A DNA stretch of 64,000 nt from MH13 sp042140245 (lineage in GTDB: Bacteria > Pseudomonadota > Alphaproteobacteria > Rhizobiales > MH13): assembly GCF_042140245.1 (NCBI RefSeq), contig NZ_CP159483.1, positions 2,170,001 through 2,234,000 on the forward strand. The letters are read 5' to 3'. The translations under genes were made by a program, and so were the position numbers. Below, piece by piece: positions 43,812 through 51,564 of the stretch (within the stretch, counting starts at the first letter, position 1; the number at the start of each line of letters is the position of its first letter). The notes beneath the pieces were generated by a model. It saw only the letters and a list, made by a program, of their open reading frames with translations, was not told the origin of the DNA and did no database searches.

Positions 43812-44711
43812 ATGACTGCTGACCATCTTCCCAATAAACTTGGTGTCCACGCGCTGGTTTGGACCGCGTCGTGGGATGAAGATTACCTCAATCGCGCGTT
43901 CGAGCATTCGCGCCGTATTGGCTATGAATTGATCGAGCTGCCGCGCTTCGACCCGTCGATGATCAGCGCCGATAAGCTTCGCAAGCTACTGGATGCACAC
44001 GATCTGAAATGCGCCATCACCATGGGCCTCGCTTGGGATGCAGACATCTCCAACCCTGACGCTGAGATCGCGCGGCGTGGTGAAGAGATGCTAGACACTG
44101 CCGTGTCAGCGGCACGAGATATCGATGTGGAACTGCTCGGCGGCATTCTTTACTCAGCGCTTGGCAAGTACCCCAAGGCACCCACCCGAGAAGGACGACA
44201 GAACGCTGTCGATGCCCTTCGTCGGATCGCCGATAAAGCGCAGGCGGTCGAGGTGCCGATGGTGCTTGAGATCGTCAATCGCTACGAGACGAACCTTTTG
44301 AACTCCACCGATCAAGGTCTACAATTCCTTGCTGATATTGGTCATGACTGGCCGAAGCTGCATCTTGATACGTATCACATGAACATCGAAGAGTGCGATA
44401 TCGGTGATGCGCTCCGTCGTGCCGGTGACAAGCTTGGCTACTTTCATATCGGTGAGAACAATCGCGGGCCGCTTGGATCCGGGTCAATCGATTTCGCCAG
44501 TGCTTTCACGGCACTTCGAGACATCGACTACAAGGGCTGGATCACCTTTGAGAGCTTTTCATCAGAGGTTCTTGATGAGGGGCTTTCCAATGATATTGCG
44601 ATTTGGCGTAACATGTGGACTGACAATGTCGCGCTGTCCGACCACGCCTACCGCACTATGGTGAGCCACATCGAAGCCTCGATGGTACGGTCAGGTCAAA
44701 GCACGCCATAA
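43812..44711 (+). CDS. D-tagatose 3-epimerase / D-psicose 3-epimerase-like sugar epimerase
   Basis: A 299-residue TIM-barrel epimerase of the DTE/DPE family. The metal ligands fit: Glu in VLEIVNRYETN, Asp in HLDTYHMNIEE, His in GYFHIGENNRG and Glu in ITFESFSSE. LGVHALVWTASW is a typical first strand. ATG 43812 has AAGGA eight bases upstream. It is the last gene of the sugar locus, and the 3' end overlaps the convergent transglutaminase gene by 16 bases. A ketose substrate such as psicose or tagatose is suggested by the family. Confidence 0.87.
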   Translation: MTADHLPNKLGVHALVWTASWDEDYLNRAFEHSRRIGYELIELPRFDPSMISADKLRKLLDAHDLKCAITMGLAWDADISNPDAEIARRGEEMLDTAVSAARDIDVELLGGILYSALGKYPKAPTREGRQNAVDALRRIADKAQAVEVPMVLEIVNRYETNLLNSTDQGLQFLADIGHDWPKLHLDTYHMNIEECDIGDALRRAGDKLGYFHIGENNRGPLGSGSIDFASAFTALRDIDYKGWITFESFSSEVLDEGLSNDIAIWRNMWTDNVALSDHAYRTMVSHIEASMVRSGQSTP

Positions 44712-45580
44712 TCACGCTGCGCAACGCTGACACTCACCTCTGGCGGTCCGCCTACGCCTGCCGGTCCGGTGAAGCTGCCCGTCAGTGGGATTGCTTGTGA
44801 TGGTTTGCGCACACTGGCCACTTTGATGAGGTCGGCGGTCCCAGTGAGGTTGTTGGTGGGGTCGAAATCAACCCAACCAATGCCCGGTACGAACAGTTCT
44901 GCCCAGGCGTGGGTTGCTGCTGCACCCGAATACGCGTCTTGTCCGCCATCCAGTGCTGGCGAATAAAGATACCCTGTAGCAAAACGCGCTGCAAAACCGA
45001 GAATGCGAGCGGCCTCCATCATGAAGAAGGCATAGTCGCGGCACGTCCCGGCCCCGCGGGCCAACAGCTCCAGCGGCTTCAGCGTGCCTTCATCATAGCG
45101 TGCCTCATAGGTGAAGCCATCATAAACAGCCTGCATCAGGTTACGGGCGACCTGTAGGCCATCGCTGTTGTTGGCGATGCCGCGTGTGTCGATCCAGTTT
45201 TGCAGGTCCGCTGCTGCATGCTCATCATCCATCAAAATGAGCGTTGCCAGATCGCGTCGATCTTCAGGGCTGTACTGAATTGGATAAGGAGCTTGGCGGC
45301 CATCAACAACCAGGTTTTCAGGCAGTGACGGAAAGCGTTCCAGGTCCAAAGTTGAGGTGACAATCAGTTCCTGAGACGATCCGCTAAACGCGATGGTCGC
45401 AATGGAGTTGCCAAAAACATCGAATGACCAAACCACTGGTGCGTTGGGCGACAGCGTAAGGGTGGCGTTGACCACGCGTAGGTGGTGGCCATCCCGCGGA
45501 CGTAACATGGCACGGTGGGTGTGAAGGTCCACCGGTTGCGAGAACTGGTAGCGCGTTTGGTGGGTGATACTGAAACGCAT
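44696..45580 (-). CDS. Transglutaminase-like cysteine protease-fold protein with N-terminal beta domain
   Basis: A 294-residue cytoplasmic protein. The N-terminal Bact_transglu_N domain (ITHQTRYQFSQPVDLHTHRAMLRPRDGH) precedes a transglutaminase/protease core. The catalytic triad is visible: Cys in GAGTCRDYAFFMMEAARILG, His in THAWAELFVPGIGW and Asp in VDFDPTNN. These are usually peptidases or amidases rather than true crosslinking enzymes. No signal peptide is seen. It starts 111 bases from the divergent small ORF. Function is unknown beyond the fold. Confidence 0.88.
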   Translation of the reverse strand: MRFSITHQTRYQFSQPVDLHTHRAMLRPRDGHHLRVVNATLTLSPNAPVVWSFDVFGNSIATIAFSGSSQELIVTSTLDLERFPSLPENLVVDGRQAPYPIQYSPEDRRDLATLILMDDEHAAADLQNWIDTRGIANNSDGLQVARNLMQAVYDGFTYEARYDEGTLKPLELLARGAGTCRDYAFFMMEAARILGFAARFATGYLYSPALDGGQDAYSGAAATHAWAELFVPGIGWVDFDPTNNLTGTADLIKVASVRKPSQAIPLTGSFTGPAGVGGPPEVSVSVAQRDYGVL

Positions 45581-45691
45581 GGCGCGGCTTGATGAACCTC
45601 AATGTGGGGTATGCGGATGTAGCGCTAGCTTGCACGCGTGGGAAGCTGAACTTGCGTTTTGGCATGCGCTTCGCACGAAAGGATAGCGACG

Positions 45692-45967
45692 ATGTGTGGT
45701 CTTTGTGGTTTTGGTTTGGGTGATGCGCAACTGGTCTTGGAACTGGACGAGACGAAGGCCCAGGCATTAGAAGGTGACCGTGCGCTGGAGGACATGTTTG
45801 AACAGGTCACTCCGGCGCCGATGCCGCGAACCAACGTGAAGATATCCAAAGCCCGTGCCGACTCAAGCGACGCTGACAAGCGATCCCTTCTTGCCCTTGT
45901 TGCGCGCGCTGTTGCCATCCTATGGGCGAAGCACGTCGGAGGCTCTCGACCGGCTCACGGTCTCTGA
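45692..45967 (+). CDS. Doubtful small ORF overlapping the APH-type kinase gene
   Basis: An open frame of 91 codons starting MCGLCGFGLGD, with AAAGGA eight bases before the ATG. The first 54 residues are acidic and protein-like. The rest overlaps the kinase gene in another frame and ends in a hydrophobic stretch. MCGLCG resembles the N-terminus of class II glutamine amidotransferases, but the rest does not. It could be a real small protein coupled to kinase translation, or chance. Confidence 0.35.
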   Translation: MCGLCGFGLGDAQLVLELDETKAQALEGDRALEDMFEQVTPAPMPRTNVKISKARADSSDADKRSLLALVARAVAILWAKHVGGSRPAHGL

Positions 45968-46829
45968 GAATCACACCTATTGCGCGGGCTCTGGAGGCCA
46001 AAAGCTGGTTCTGAGGGTGCATCGTGCTGGGTACCACGACCGGAGCGAGATTCTCAGCGAGTTGGACTGGATTGCTGGCCTGCATGACAGCGGCACTGTA
46101 ACCACCGCCGTTCCAATCGCTCGCCAGGATGGTGAGAGGTTAAGTGCTGTAGAGCTTGACGGTCAGCGGCATTGGGTGAGCGCGTTTTCGTTTCTTGAGG
46201 GCGAGGAACCGAAGGTTGGGCACCACTTAGCCGATCGTTTTGAAGAGCTTGGTATGATCAACGCCCGGCTTCACCAACACGCGAGGGGCTGGGCTAGGCC
46301 TGATGGGTTTGTCCGCAAACGCTGGGACTTTGATCTGATGTTTGGCGCTCGTCCCATCTGGGGCGATTGGCGTGCAGCTTACGATCAAAGCAAAGATATC
46401 GCTCTGTTGGAAGGTTTGGAGAAACATCTGCGCTCCACCCTGGACGACTATGGTGATGGGCCGGACCGGTTTGGCCTGATCCACGGCGATCTAAGGGTTG
46501 CCAACCTGCTTGATGATGGCAACCGGTTGGCCGTGATCGACTTTGATGATTGTGGGTTCAGCTGGTTCGCTTACGATTTTGCTGCGGCGATCAGCTTCCA
46601 TGAAGAGGATGAGGCTGTGCCCACACTCCAGAATGCCTGGCTTAAAGGCTATCGCACTGTCGCGCCTTTTGGTGATGAGGATGAGGCTATCTTGCCAGCC
46701 ATGATCCTGGCGCGGCGTTTGTTGCTGACTGCGTGGCTGGCCAGCCGTGCGGGCAATGATACCGATGCGCTTTATGGGCGTGGGTTTGCCGAAGGCACTG
46801 TCCGTTTGGCACAAGCCTATTTGGGTTAG
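45855..46829 (+). CDS. Aminoglycoside-phosphotransferase-fold small-molecule kinase
   Basis: A 324-residue APH/choline-kinase-fold phosphotransferase. Seen are the catalytic loop LIHGDLRVANLLDD (Asp and Asn) and the metal site VIDFDDCGFSWFAYDFA. The first lobe contains RLTVSENHTYCAGS and LVLRVHRAGY (ATP-binding Lys or Arg region). This group includes homoserine, choline and fructosamine kinases; the substrate cannot be told. The start is GTG 45855, the first in-frame start, with no good Shine-Dalgarno. The stop overlaps the convergent parA-like stop by four bases. Confidence 0.82.
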   Translation: MPTQATLTSDPFLPLLRALLPSYGRSTSEALDRLTVSENHTYCAGSGGQKLVLRVHRAGYHDRSEILSELDWIAGLHDSGTVTTAVPIARQDGERLSAVELDGQRHWVSAFSFLEGEEPKVGHHLADRFEELGMINARLHQHARGWARPDGFVRKRWDFDLMFGARPIWGDWRAAYDQSKDIALLEGLEKHLRSTLDDYGDGPDRFGLIHGDLRVANLLDDGNRLAVIDFDDCGFSWFAYDFAAAISFHEEDEAVPTLQNAWLKGYRTVAPFGDEDEAILPAMILARRLLLTAWLASRAGNDTDALYGRGFAEGTVRLAQAYLG

Positions 46830-47470
46830 ACCGCCCGCGCTTCTTTCATCACTTCAGCGCGCAGCGCTTCCATTTCCTTGGCGCCTTTGCCTGATCGATC
46901 GGTGTCCATGATCACCAGGCCTTGCTTCATCGCGCCTGCGAAACCAACACGATTGCCGATACGCGTTTTGGCAAGCGGTGCGTCGATCTCGCTGAGTGCG
47001 TCTGCCATTTCTTCGGTGATCGCAGCTCGTGGCGGCACGCGGTTGAGCACCAGCAGGGCAGGGGTTCGTTCTTTGCCTGCCAGTGCAATCGTTGAGCCGC
47101 AGGCCCAAACATCCATAGGTGAGGGCTGGACGGGCACGACAACCAGCGTTGCTGCTTCGATGGCTGGTCGCGCTTCGGTGTCGGTTTTGGGAGGCGTGTC
47201 AATGACCACAGCATCATGGCTGCCTGCCAAATTGCGTGCTTCGCGGCGAGCACCCCAGCCTGATGCTGTGCGGAAGGTCAGGCCGGTTTCATCCTCACCG
47301 AGTGCTTGCTCGCGCGCCTCAAACCATTCGCCGAGACTGCCTTGGGGGTCGCAATCGAGGATCGCTACGCTCATCCCTGAATAGGCAAGTGCCGTGGCCA
47401 AATGCGCGGACATGGTGGTCTTTCCAGAGCCGCCTTTTTGCTGCGCAACAGTGATGATCAATCCGGCCAT
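46826..47470 (-). CDS. Orphan ParA/MinD-family ATPase
   Basis: A 214-residue deviant Walker ATPase. The deviant Walker A is AQQKGGSGKTTMSAHLA with the signature lysine, Walker A' is AILDCDPQGSLGEW and Walker B is DAVVIDTPP. There is no ParB, parS cluster or DNA-binding extension nearby, and 214 residues is the minimal length. This points to an orphan ParA that positions cargo other than DNA, or a VirC1-type protein. A methyltransferase gene precedes it on the same strand with an 89-base gap. Confidence 0.88.
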   Translation of the reverse strand: MAGLIITVAQQKGGSGKTTMSAHLATALAYSGMSVAILDCDPQGSLGEWFEAREQALGEDETGLTFRTASGWGARREARNLAGSHDAVVIDTPPKTDTEARPAIEAATLVVVPVQPSPMDVWACGSTIALAGKERTPALLVLNRVPPRAAITEEMADALSEIDAPLAKTRIGNRVGFAGAMKQGLVIMDTDRSGKGAKEMEALRAEVMKEARAV

Positions 47471-47559
47471 GATACCTCTCCAACGCTTCCATCAGCGCGT
47501 GCGATTCCGTTGGTCGGTGAGTTTATGTTGCAGTGCACAAAATAACAAGGGTGGGGAAT

Positions 47560-48375
47560 TCATGCCTCGATGCGCTGTGCGATGACCAGTTCGCCAGGTA
47601 CCGGCACGTCTTGCTCCAAGCGTACCGTGATGCGGTCTATGCGCAGCGGTTTCCAGCCATGCTTTTTTAAGGTGCGCACCAAGCAAGCGGAGGAATGGGC
47701 AAAGCGTTTGTGTTCGCCGACCTGAAAATCCCAGGCATCGCCGGGCAAGTGTTCGCTGGAGAAGGCAAGCACCGACCCTGGTGCCGTCACATCGCTAAGC
47801 GCTGTGAACAGAGGATCAAGATCACCCAGATAGGGCAGGACATCGGCGGCGGTGATCAGGTTGTAGGGGCCGACCGCTTCTTGTGAGCGCAAAAAAGCAA
47901 CCGCTTCGCCAACATACAGATCGTTGTAGATTTCAAGCTCATCGGCGATCTCGATCATTGTCGGGGCGAGGTCAACGCCGGTTCGTTTGACGGTGACATC
48001 TTCCAACGCCATGGCGCAAAGGCCTGTGCCGCAGCCAAGGTCAAGCCAGGTTTCAAAAGGGCCAAGCGTCAGAGCCTTCAACCCATCAGCGATCAACAAC
48101 GGCACGTTGTAGCCCAACTCGTCGACCAGGATCGCGTTGAAACGATCAGCCGTTTGATCGAAAAGTGCCGCCACATAGGCGTTCGGTGCCTTTGCAGGGT
48201 GCTCGCCGGTGAGTTTGGCCAAACGTAGCGAGACGCCCAGATGATCGTCCGGGTCGTTCACCATCAATTGCTGGTAGAGCGTAACAGCTTGCTCTGTGTT
48301 GCCCGTCACATCGGCTTGACGTGCCTCATCGTAAAGCGCGTCCATGGCATCCCAGTCGATGGGCGTGTCTGTCAT
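47560..48375 (-). CDS. TPR-like SAM-dependent methyltransferase
   Basis: A 271-residue protein. The first 60 residues look like a TPR helix pair (DEARQADVTGNTEQAVTLYQQLMVNDPDD). A class I methyltransferase core follows, with motif I TWLDLGCGTGLCAMAL, post-I GVDLAPTMIE and motif IV YNLITAADVL. The family resembles the predicted TPR-repeat methyltransferases COG4976; the substrate is unknown. ATG 48375 is preferred over the upstream codons. It is divergent from the DUF2259 gene with only 35 bases between starts, so their promoters overlap. Confidence 0.85.
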   Translation of the reverse strand: MTDTPIDWDAMDALYDEARQADVTGNTEQAVTLYQQLMVNDPDDHLGVSLRLAKLTGEHPAKAPNAYVAALFDQTADRFNAILVDELGYNVPLLIADGLKALTLGPFETWLDLGCGTGLCAMALEDVTVKRTGVDLAPTMIEIADELEIYNDLYVGEAVAFLRSQEAVGPYNLITAADVLPYLGDLDPLFTALSDVTAPGSVLAFSSEHLPGDAWDFQVGEHKRFAHSSACLVRTLKKHGWKPLRIDRITVRLEQDVPVPGELVIAQRIEA

Positions 48376-48410
48376 GCTAACCTCGTCGTGTTCCAGCAAA
48401 GGAAAACGCC

Positions 48411-49160
48411 ATGTTCCGTGTTGAACCTTATCTGCGGCACCTTCTACGCAGGAGCTTTGCGGTTTTTCTAGCGTTTTTTGGTGTCGTCGCTGTTCAGGCC
48501 AATGCTGCGGAGTTGGCCGAGGCCAACATCATCGGGTACTCCGTGGACGGACGCTACTTTGCGTTCGAACAGTTCGGTGTTCAGGATGGGTCAGGTTTTG
48601 CCTATTCTGAAGTCTTTGTCATAGACCTGGAGAATGATCGCTGGGTGCCGGGAACCCCGATCAGAAAACGTGGCGTCGATGAGACAGAGCGCCTCTTTGA
48701 TGTGCGTGCCGAAGCGATGGCCGATGCTGAGCCGCACCTTGATCGCCTCCATATCAGTGCTGCGTTTCGGACCCTGGCAGCAACAACGCCAATGGAAGAG
48801 GGAGACCAAGAGCGCCGTCTGACCTTTAATCCACGCCCTATTCTCACGCCTATTGATCCGCCAAGAACGATGCGCCTTGAAAGATTGCCCATGGCGAGCC
48901 CCCGCGACTGCTTTGATATGGTCGAAACAGCGGGTTTCATGCTCACCTTGCAGGTGGAGGGCTTCGCTGAACAGACCATCCATCGCGACGATCGTTTGCC
49001 TTACTCACGCGCTTGTCCAGCCCATTACGGCATCGCAGCCATCATAACGCCCTTTGATCGTGACCCTGGCCGTGCTGTTGCCTTGATCAGTGTTTATCAA
49101 CTGGGGTTTGAAGGTTTGGATCGGCGCTTTCTTGCAGTTCCGTTCGATTTATCCTTCTAA
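48411..49160 (+). CDS. DUF2259-family predicted secreted protein
   Basis: A 249-residue protein with a probable Sec signal (hydrophobic residues about 15-29, cut after ANA). The DUF2259 hallmarks are seen: GYSVDGRYFAFEQFGVQDGSGFAYSEVFVIDLENDRW near residues 42-78. The C-terminal IAAIITPFDRDPGRAVALISVYQLGFEG is also typical. Members are common in alphaproteobacteria; no function is known. Two cysteines in the middle of the protein (RDCFDM and SRACPAHYG) could pair in the periplasm. Confidence 0.85.
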   Translation: MFRVEPYLRHLLRRSFAVFLAFFGVVAVQANAAELAEANIIGYSVDGRYFAFEQFGVQDGSGFAYSEVFVIDLENDRWVPGTPIRKRGVDETERLFDVRAEAMADAEPHLDRLHISAAFRTLAATTPMEEGDQERRLTFNPRPILTPIDPPRTMRLERLPMASPRDCFDMVETAGFMLTLQVEGFAEQTIHRDDRLPYSRACPAHYGIAAIITPFDRDPGRAVALISVYQLGFEGLDRRFLAVPFDLSF

Positions 49161-49213
49161 TGGTGTGGGAACCGGCAGCGTAAGGGTCGGTGGGGTAGAA
49201 GGCTTGTTACTGC

Positions 49214-49570
49214 GTGTTCAAAAAAATGCTTCTCGACGCTTTGGAAAAAGCGCCGCCACGTTCCGTGGACGATCTTGCTGTGTTTTTCGAGCGTTCGCGG
49301 GCTCGGCTGGAACAAAGTTTGGACAAGGGCCAAGTGAGCGGCGATGAGCGCGAACGCTATCTGGCGCAGTTTCAGGCTGGCTTGAATGAAGCGCAGGTGG
49401 ATTTCTTAAACCGCGCTCTTGAAGCCCAAACGGGTGATTTTGAACCGCCACATCTGGCGCCGTCACCATTAGATGCGTTGAAAACAGCGCTCAAACAACC
49501 TGCCATTTGGATCGTCCTTGTGCTCGTTTTGTTGATTGGCCTGACAGTTGGACTGCTTGTTGGTGGCTAG
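49214..49570 (+). CDS. Hypothetical protein with C-terminal membrane anchor
   Basis: A 118-residue protein: a helical, charged N-terminal region (LEKAPPRSVDDLAVFFERSRARLEQSL) and a single C-terminal membrane segment (about residues 97-117). A GTG at 49214 or ATG at 49226 could be the start; both give the same topology. It follows the DUF2259 gene by 53 bases and has a 4-base tail-to-tail overlap with the convergent DUF3307 gene. No family is recognised. The tail-anchored form suggests a soluble helical domain tethered to the inner membrane. Confidence 0.65.
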   Translation: MFKKMLLDALEKAPPRSVDDLAVFFERSRARLEQSLDKGQVSGDERERYLAQFQAGLNEAQVDFLNRALEAQTGDFEPPHLAPSPLDALKTALKQPAIWIVLVLVLLIGLTVGLLVGG

Positions 49571-49968
49571 CCAACCGTCAACGCCAGCCATGTGACCAGG
49601 CCAATGTACGTAACGTGGTGGGCAGCCTGGTCAGCGCCCAGGGCAATCCAAAATCCATGACGATCCGGCGTTAGCTTCATGCGGCGTGCTATCTGCGCTT
49701 TTGCCCAGTCTATGTGATAGTGGATGAGGCCGTCGGCGAGTGCCAGGATGAGTGCAGTGGCCAGGCCGATAACCCCAAACATCGCTGCAACTACACCCAC
49801 AGCCAGCGCACCAAGCGCATGCAGCCCGGCGTGCACCAGCCCGCCAGGGTGTCCGTAATGCCCTTTGTTACGAACCTGCCAATCACTTTGGAACACAAAG
49901 TCGAACAGGAAATGTTTGGCTTGCAGGCCAAGAAGGATCGCCAAAGCGGCGATGGGATCAAGGAGCAT
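49567..49968 (-). CDS. DUF3307-family membrane protein
   Basis: A 133-residue protein with three to four hydrophobic segments. FLFDFVFQSDWQVRNKGHYGHPGGLVHAGLHALGAL is the DUF3307 hallmark, with its polar and His residues inside the membrane region. WIALGADQAAHHVTYIGLV is the conserved C-terminal part. Its function is unknown. It diverges from the sulfite dehydrogenase gene; a Crp/Fnr-like dyad lies between the two. Confidence 0.85.
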   Translation of the reverse strand: MLLDPIAALAILLGLQAKHFLFDFVFQSDWQVRNKGHYGHPGGLVHAGLHALGALAVGVVAAMFGVIGLATALILALADGLIHYHIDWAKAQIARRMKLTPDRHGFWIALGADQAAHHVTYIGLVTWLALTVG

Positions 49969-50036
49969 ATAGATCAGGCCAAGTGGTGAGATGTGGTGCC
50001 GCGCAATCAGTTTAGACGCGGCGGCGAAGGCAAGCG

Positions 50037-50050
50037 GTGACGTAGGTCAC
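50037..50050. promoter_or_regulatory. Crp/Fnr-like dyad upstream of sulfite dehydrogenase gene
   Basis: GTGAC-N4-GTCAC is a perfect inverted repeat (5-base arms, 4-base spacer), resembling a Crp-type site (GTGA-N6-TCAC) or a weak Fnr-family site. It lies 69 bases upstream of the DUF3307 start and 159 bases upstream of the dehydrogenase start. It is similar in shape to the palindrome in front of nqrA. Function is inferred. Confidence 0.4.
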
Positions 50051-50145
50051 ATTTAGGTGGATTTCAAATGCAACGTTCTCGCTAACTCAAGAAAGCTGAC
50101 GCCATCTGCGTTGGTATTGACGGCGGTCATCACAGCGGTACCTTG

Positions 50146-50155
50146 GTAATATTAC
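50146..50155. promoter_or_regulatory. 10-bp palindrome close to sulfite dehydrogenase gene
   Basis: GTAATATTAC is a perfect palindrome; the flanking TT and AA also pair across one mismatched position each (50143-50158). It lies 55 bases upstream of the dehydrogenase start, in an AT-rich stretch likely to hold the promoter. It may be an operator for a dimeric regulator, but an AT-rich palindrome of this size can arise by chance. Confidence 0.35.
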
Positions 50156-50209
50156 GAATAAAAACAATGTCCCCAAGAAGAGGGTAGCAACCAAACGGAG
50201 GATCGACCC

Positions 50210-51508
50210 ATGGATTTTGAAGATAAGCAGTTGCCTGTCGCATCGGATGAAGATCAGCGTTCTGTCGATGAAACGCCTGTCGAAGGCGGTCGTCGCGCGT
50301 TTTTGAAGGGCACCAGTTTGGCCGCTCTCACCGCCATGATGGGTGTCGGTATTCCCTTCGGGCGCTATCTGCCGGAAGGCTATCAACCCGTCGGTTTGGC
50401 CCATGCACAGGGCGTCGATATGGAGGCGATGGCCGACAAGGATGGTGTAACCATCCTCAATGAGCGTCCCGTGAACGCAGAGACGCCAGCCCACCTCTTG
50501 GACGACAACATCACGCCCGCCAGTCGCCTGTTTGTGCGTAACAATGGCATGGTCCCTGAGCAAGCCTTCACCATGGATGCCTCTGGCTGGACCTTGACCG
50601 TCGATGGCGAGGTCGAGACGCCACTCACGTTGACCCTCGATGATCTGCGCAACAATTACGAGGTCGTGACGCGCCAGTTGATTTTGGAGTGTGGCGGCAA
50701 TGGCCGTGCCTTCTTCAATCCTGGTGCATCGGGCAATCAGTGGACCACCGGTGCTATTGGCTGTCCTGAATGGACCGGTGTTCGGCTGCGGGATGTGCTC
50801 AACAGTGCTGGTGTTCGACCGAGTGCTGTCTACACCGCTCACTACGGCAATGATCCGCATCTTTCCGGCGATCCCGAGAAAGAGTCCATCTCGCGCGGCG
50901 TGCCCATCGAGAAAGCACTAGAAGAAGATTCTTTGATAGCCTTTGGCATGAATGGTGGCGACTTGCCGGGCATTCACGGCTTCCCGCTGCGGTTGGTTGT
51001 GCCGGGCTATCCAGGGTCGGCTTCGCAAAAATGGCTTGACCGTATTTGGGTGCGCGATCAGGTGCATGACGGGGCTAAAATGGGTGGCTATTCGTATCGC
51101 CTGCCGGCCTATCCTGTCGCCCCGGGCACAGAAGTGCCTGAGGAAGACATGGTGATCATGGACACCATGCCGGTGAAGTCGCTGATCACCAATCCAGCTA
51201 CCGGTACGCAAGTGGATCGTGCGTTTTCGGTGCGTGGCCATGCCTGGGCCGACGGCGAGGTGGAAGCGGTGGAAACATCTATCGACTTCGGCCAGACATG
51301 GCAGCCAGCATCGCTTGGTGCGCCGCGCAACCGTTTTGCTTGGCAGCATTTCACCGCTTCAATCACCGTGCCGCAGGCTGGCTATTACGAGGTGTGGGTG
51401 CGTGCCACCGATGACCAAGGGCGCACGCAACCGCCAACCACGCCAGGTTGGAACCCACGTGGTTATGGCAACAACATGATCCATCGGATCGCTGTGGTAG
51501 CTGCCTAG
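50210..51508 (+). CDS. Periplasmic molybdenum sulfite dehydrogenase (SoxC/SorA/SorT family)
   Basis: A 432-residue sulfite-oxidase-family enzyme that oxidises sulfite to sulfate. A twin-arginine signal is at residues 28-45 (GRRAFLKGTSLAALTAMMG). The molybdopterin domain carries the Mo-ligand Cys161 in LILECGGNGRAFF, followed by WTTGAIGCPEWTGVRLRDVL and the dimerisation domain (VRGHAWADGEVEAVETSIDFG). An excellent Shine-Dalgarno (GGAGG) precedes ATG 50210. A cytochrome c gene follows within 60 bases, as in SorAB or SoxCD. It could receive the sulfite released by SuyAB if that is exported, but the two loci are 30 kb apart. Confidence 0.92.
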   Translation: MDFEDKQLPVASDEDQRSVDETPVEGGRRAFLKGTSLAALTAMMGVGIPFGRYLPEGYQPVGLAHAQGVDMEAMADKDGVTILNERPVNAETPAHLLDDNITPASRLFVRNNGMVPEQAFTMDASGWTLTVDGEVETPLTLTLDDLRNNYEVVTRQLILECGGNGRAFFNPGASGNQWTTGAIGCPEWTGVRLRDVLNSAGVRPSAVYTAHYGNDPHLSGDPEKESISRGVPIEKALEEDSLIAFGMNGGDLPGIHGFPLRLVVPGYPGSASQKWLDRIWVRDQVHDGAKMGGYSYRLPAYPVAPGTEVPEEDMVIMDTMPVKSLITNPATGTQVDRAFSVRGHAWADGEVEAVETSIDFGQTWQPASLGAPRNRFAWQHFTASITVPQAGYYEVWVRATDDQGRTQPPTTPGWNPRGYGNNMIHRIAVVAA

Positions 51509-51525
51509 GTTCTCCACCCTTGCTC

Positions 51526-51548
51526 GCAGCCCGGTTTAGCTGGGCTGC
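51526..51548. terminator. Hairpin between sulfite dehydrogenase and cytochrome genes
   Basis: GCAGCCC and GGGCTGC form a perfect 7-bp stem around a 9-base loop, followed by GGGTTTCTCTCTC. The pyrimidine tail is weak, so it may terminate partly, allowing a smaller amount of the cytochrome transcript downstream. Confidence 0.5.
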
Positions 51549-51564
51549 GGGTTTCTCTCTCAAA

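Noticed and set aside
50087..50860. 257-codon open frame antisense to the sulfite dehydrogenase gene
   Set aside because: It lies opposite a clear SoxC/SorA-type gene with conserved motifs; no recognisable protein features of its own.
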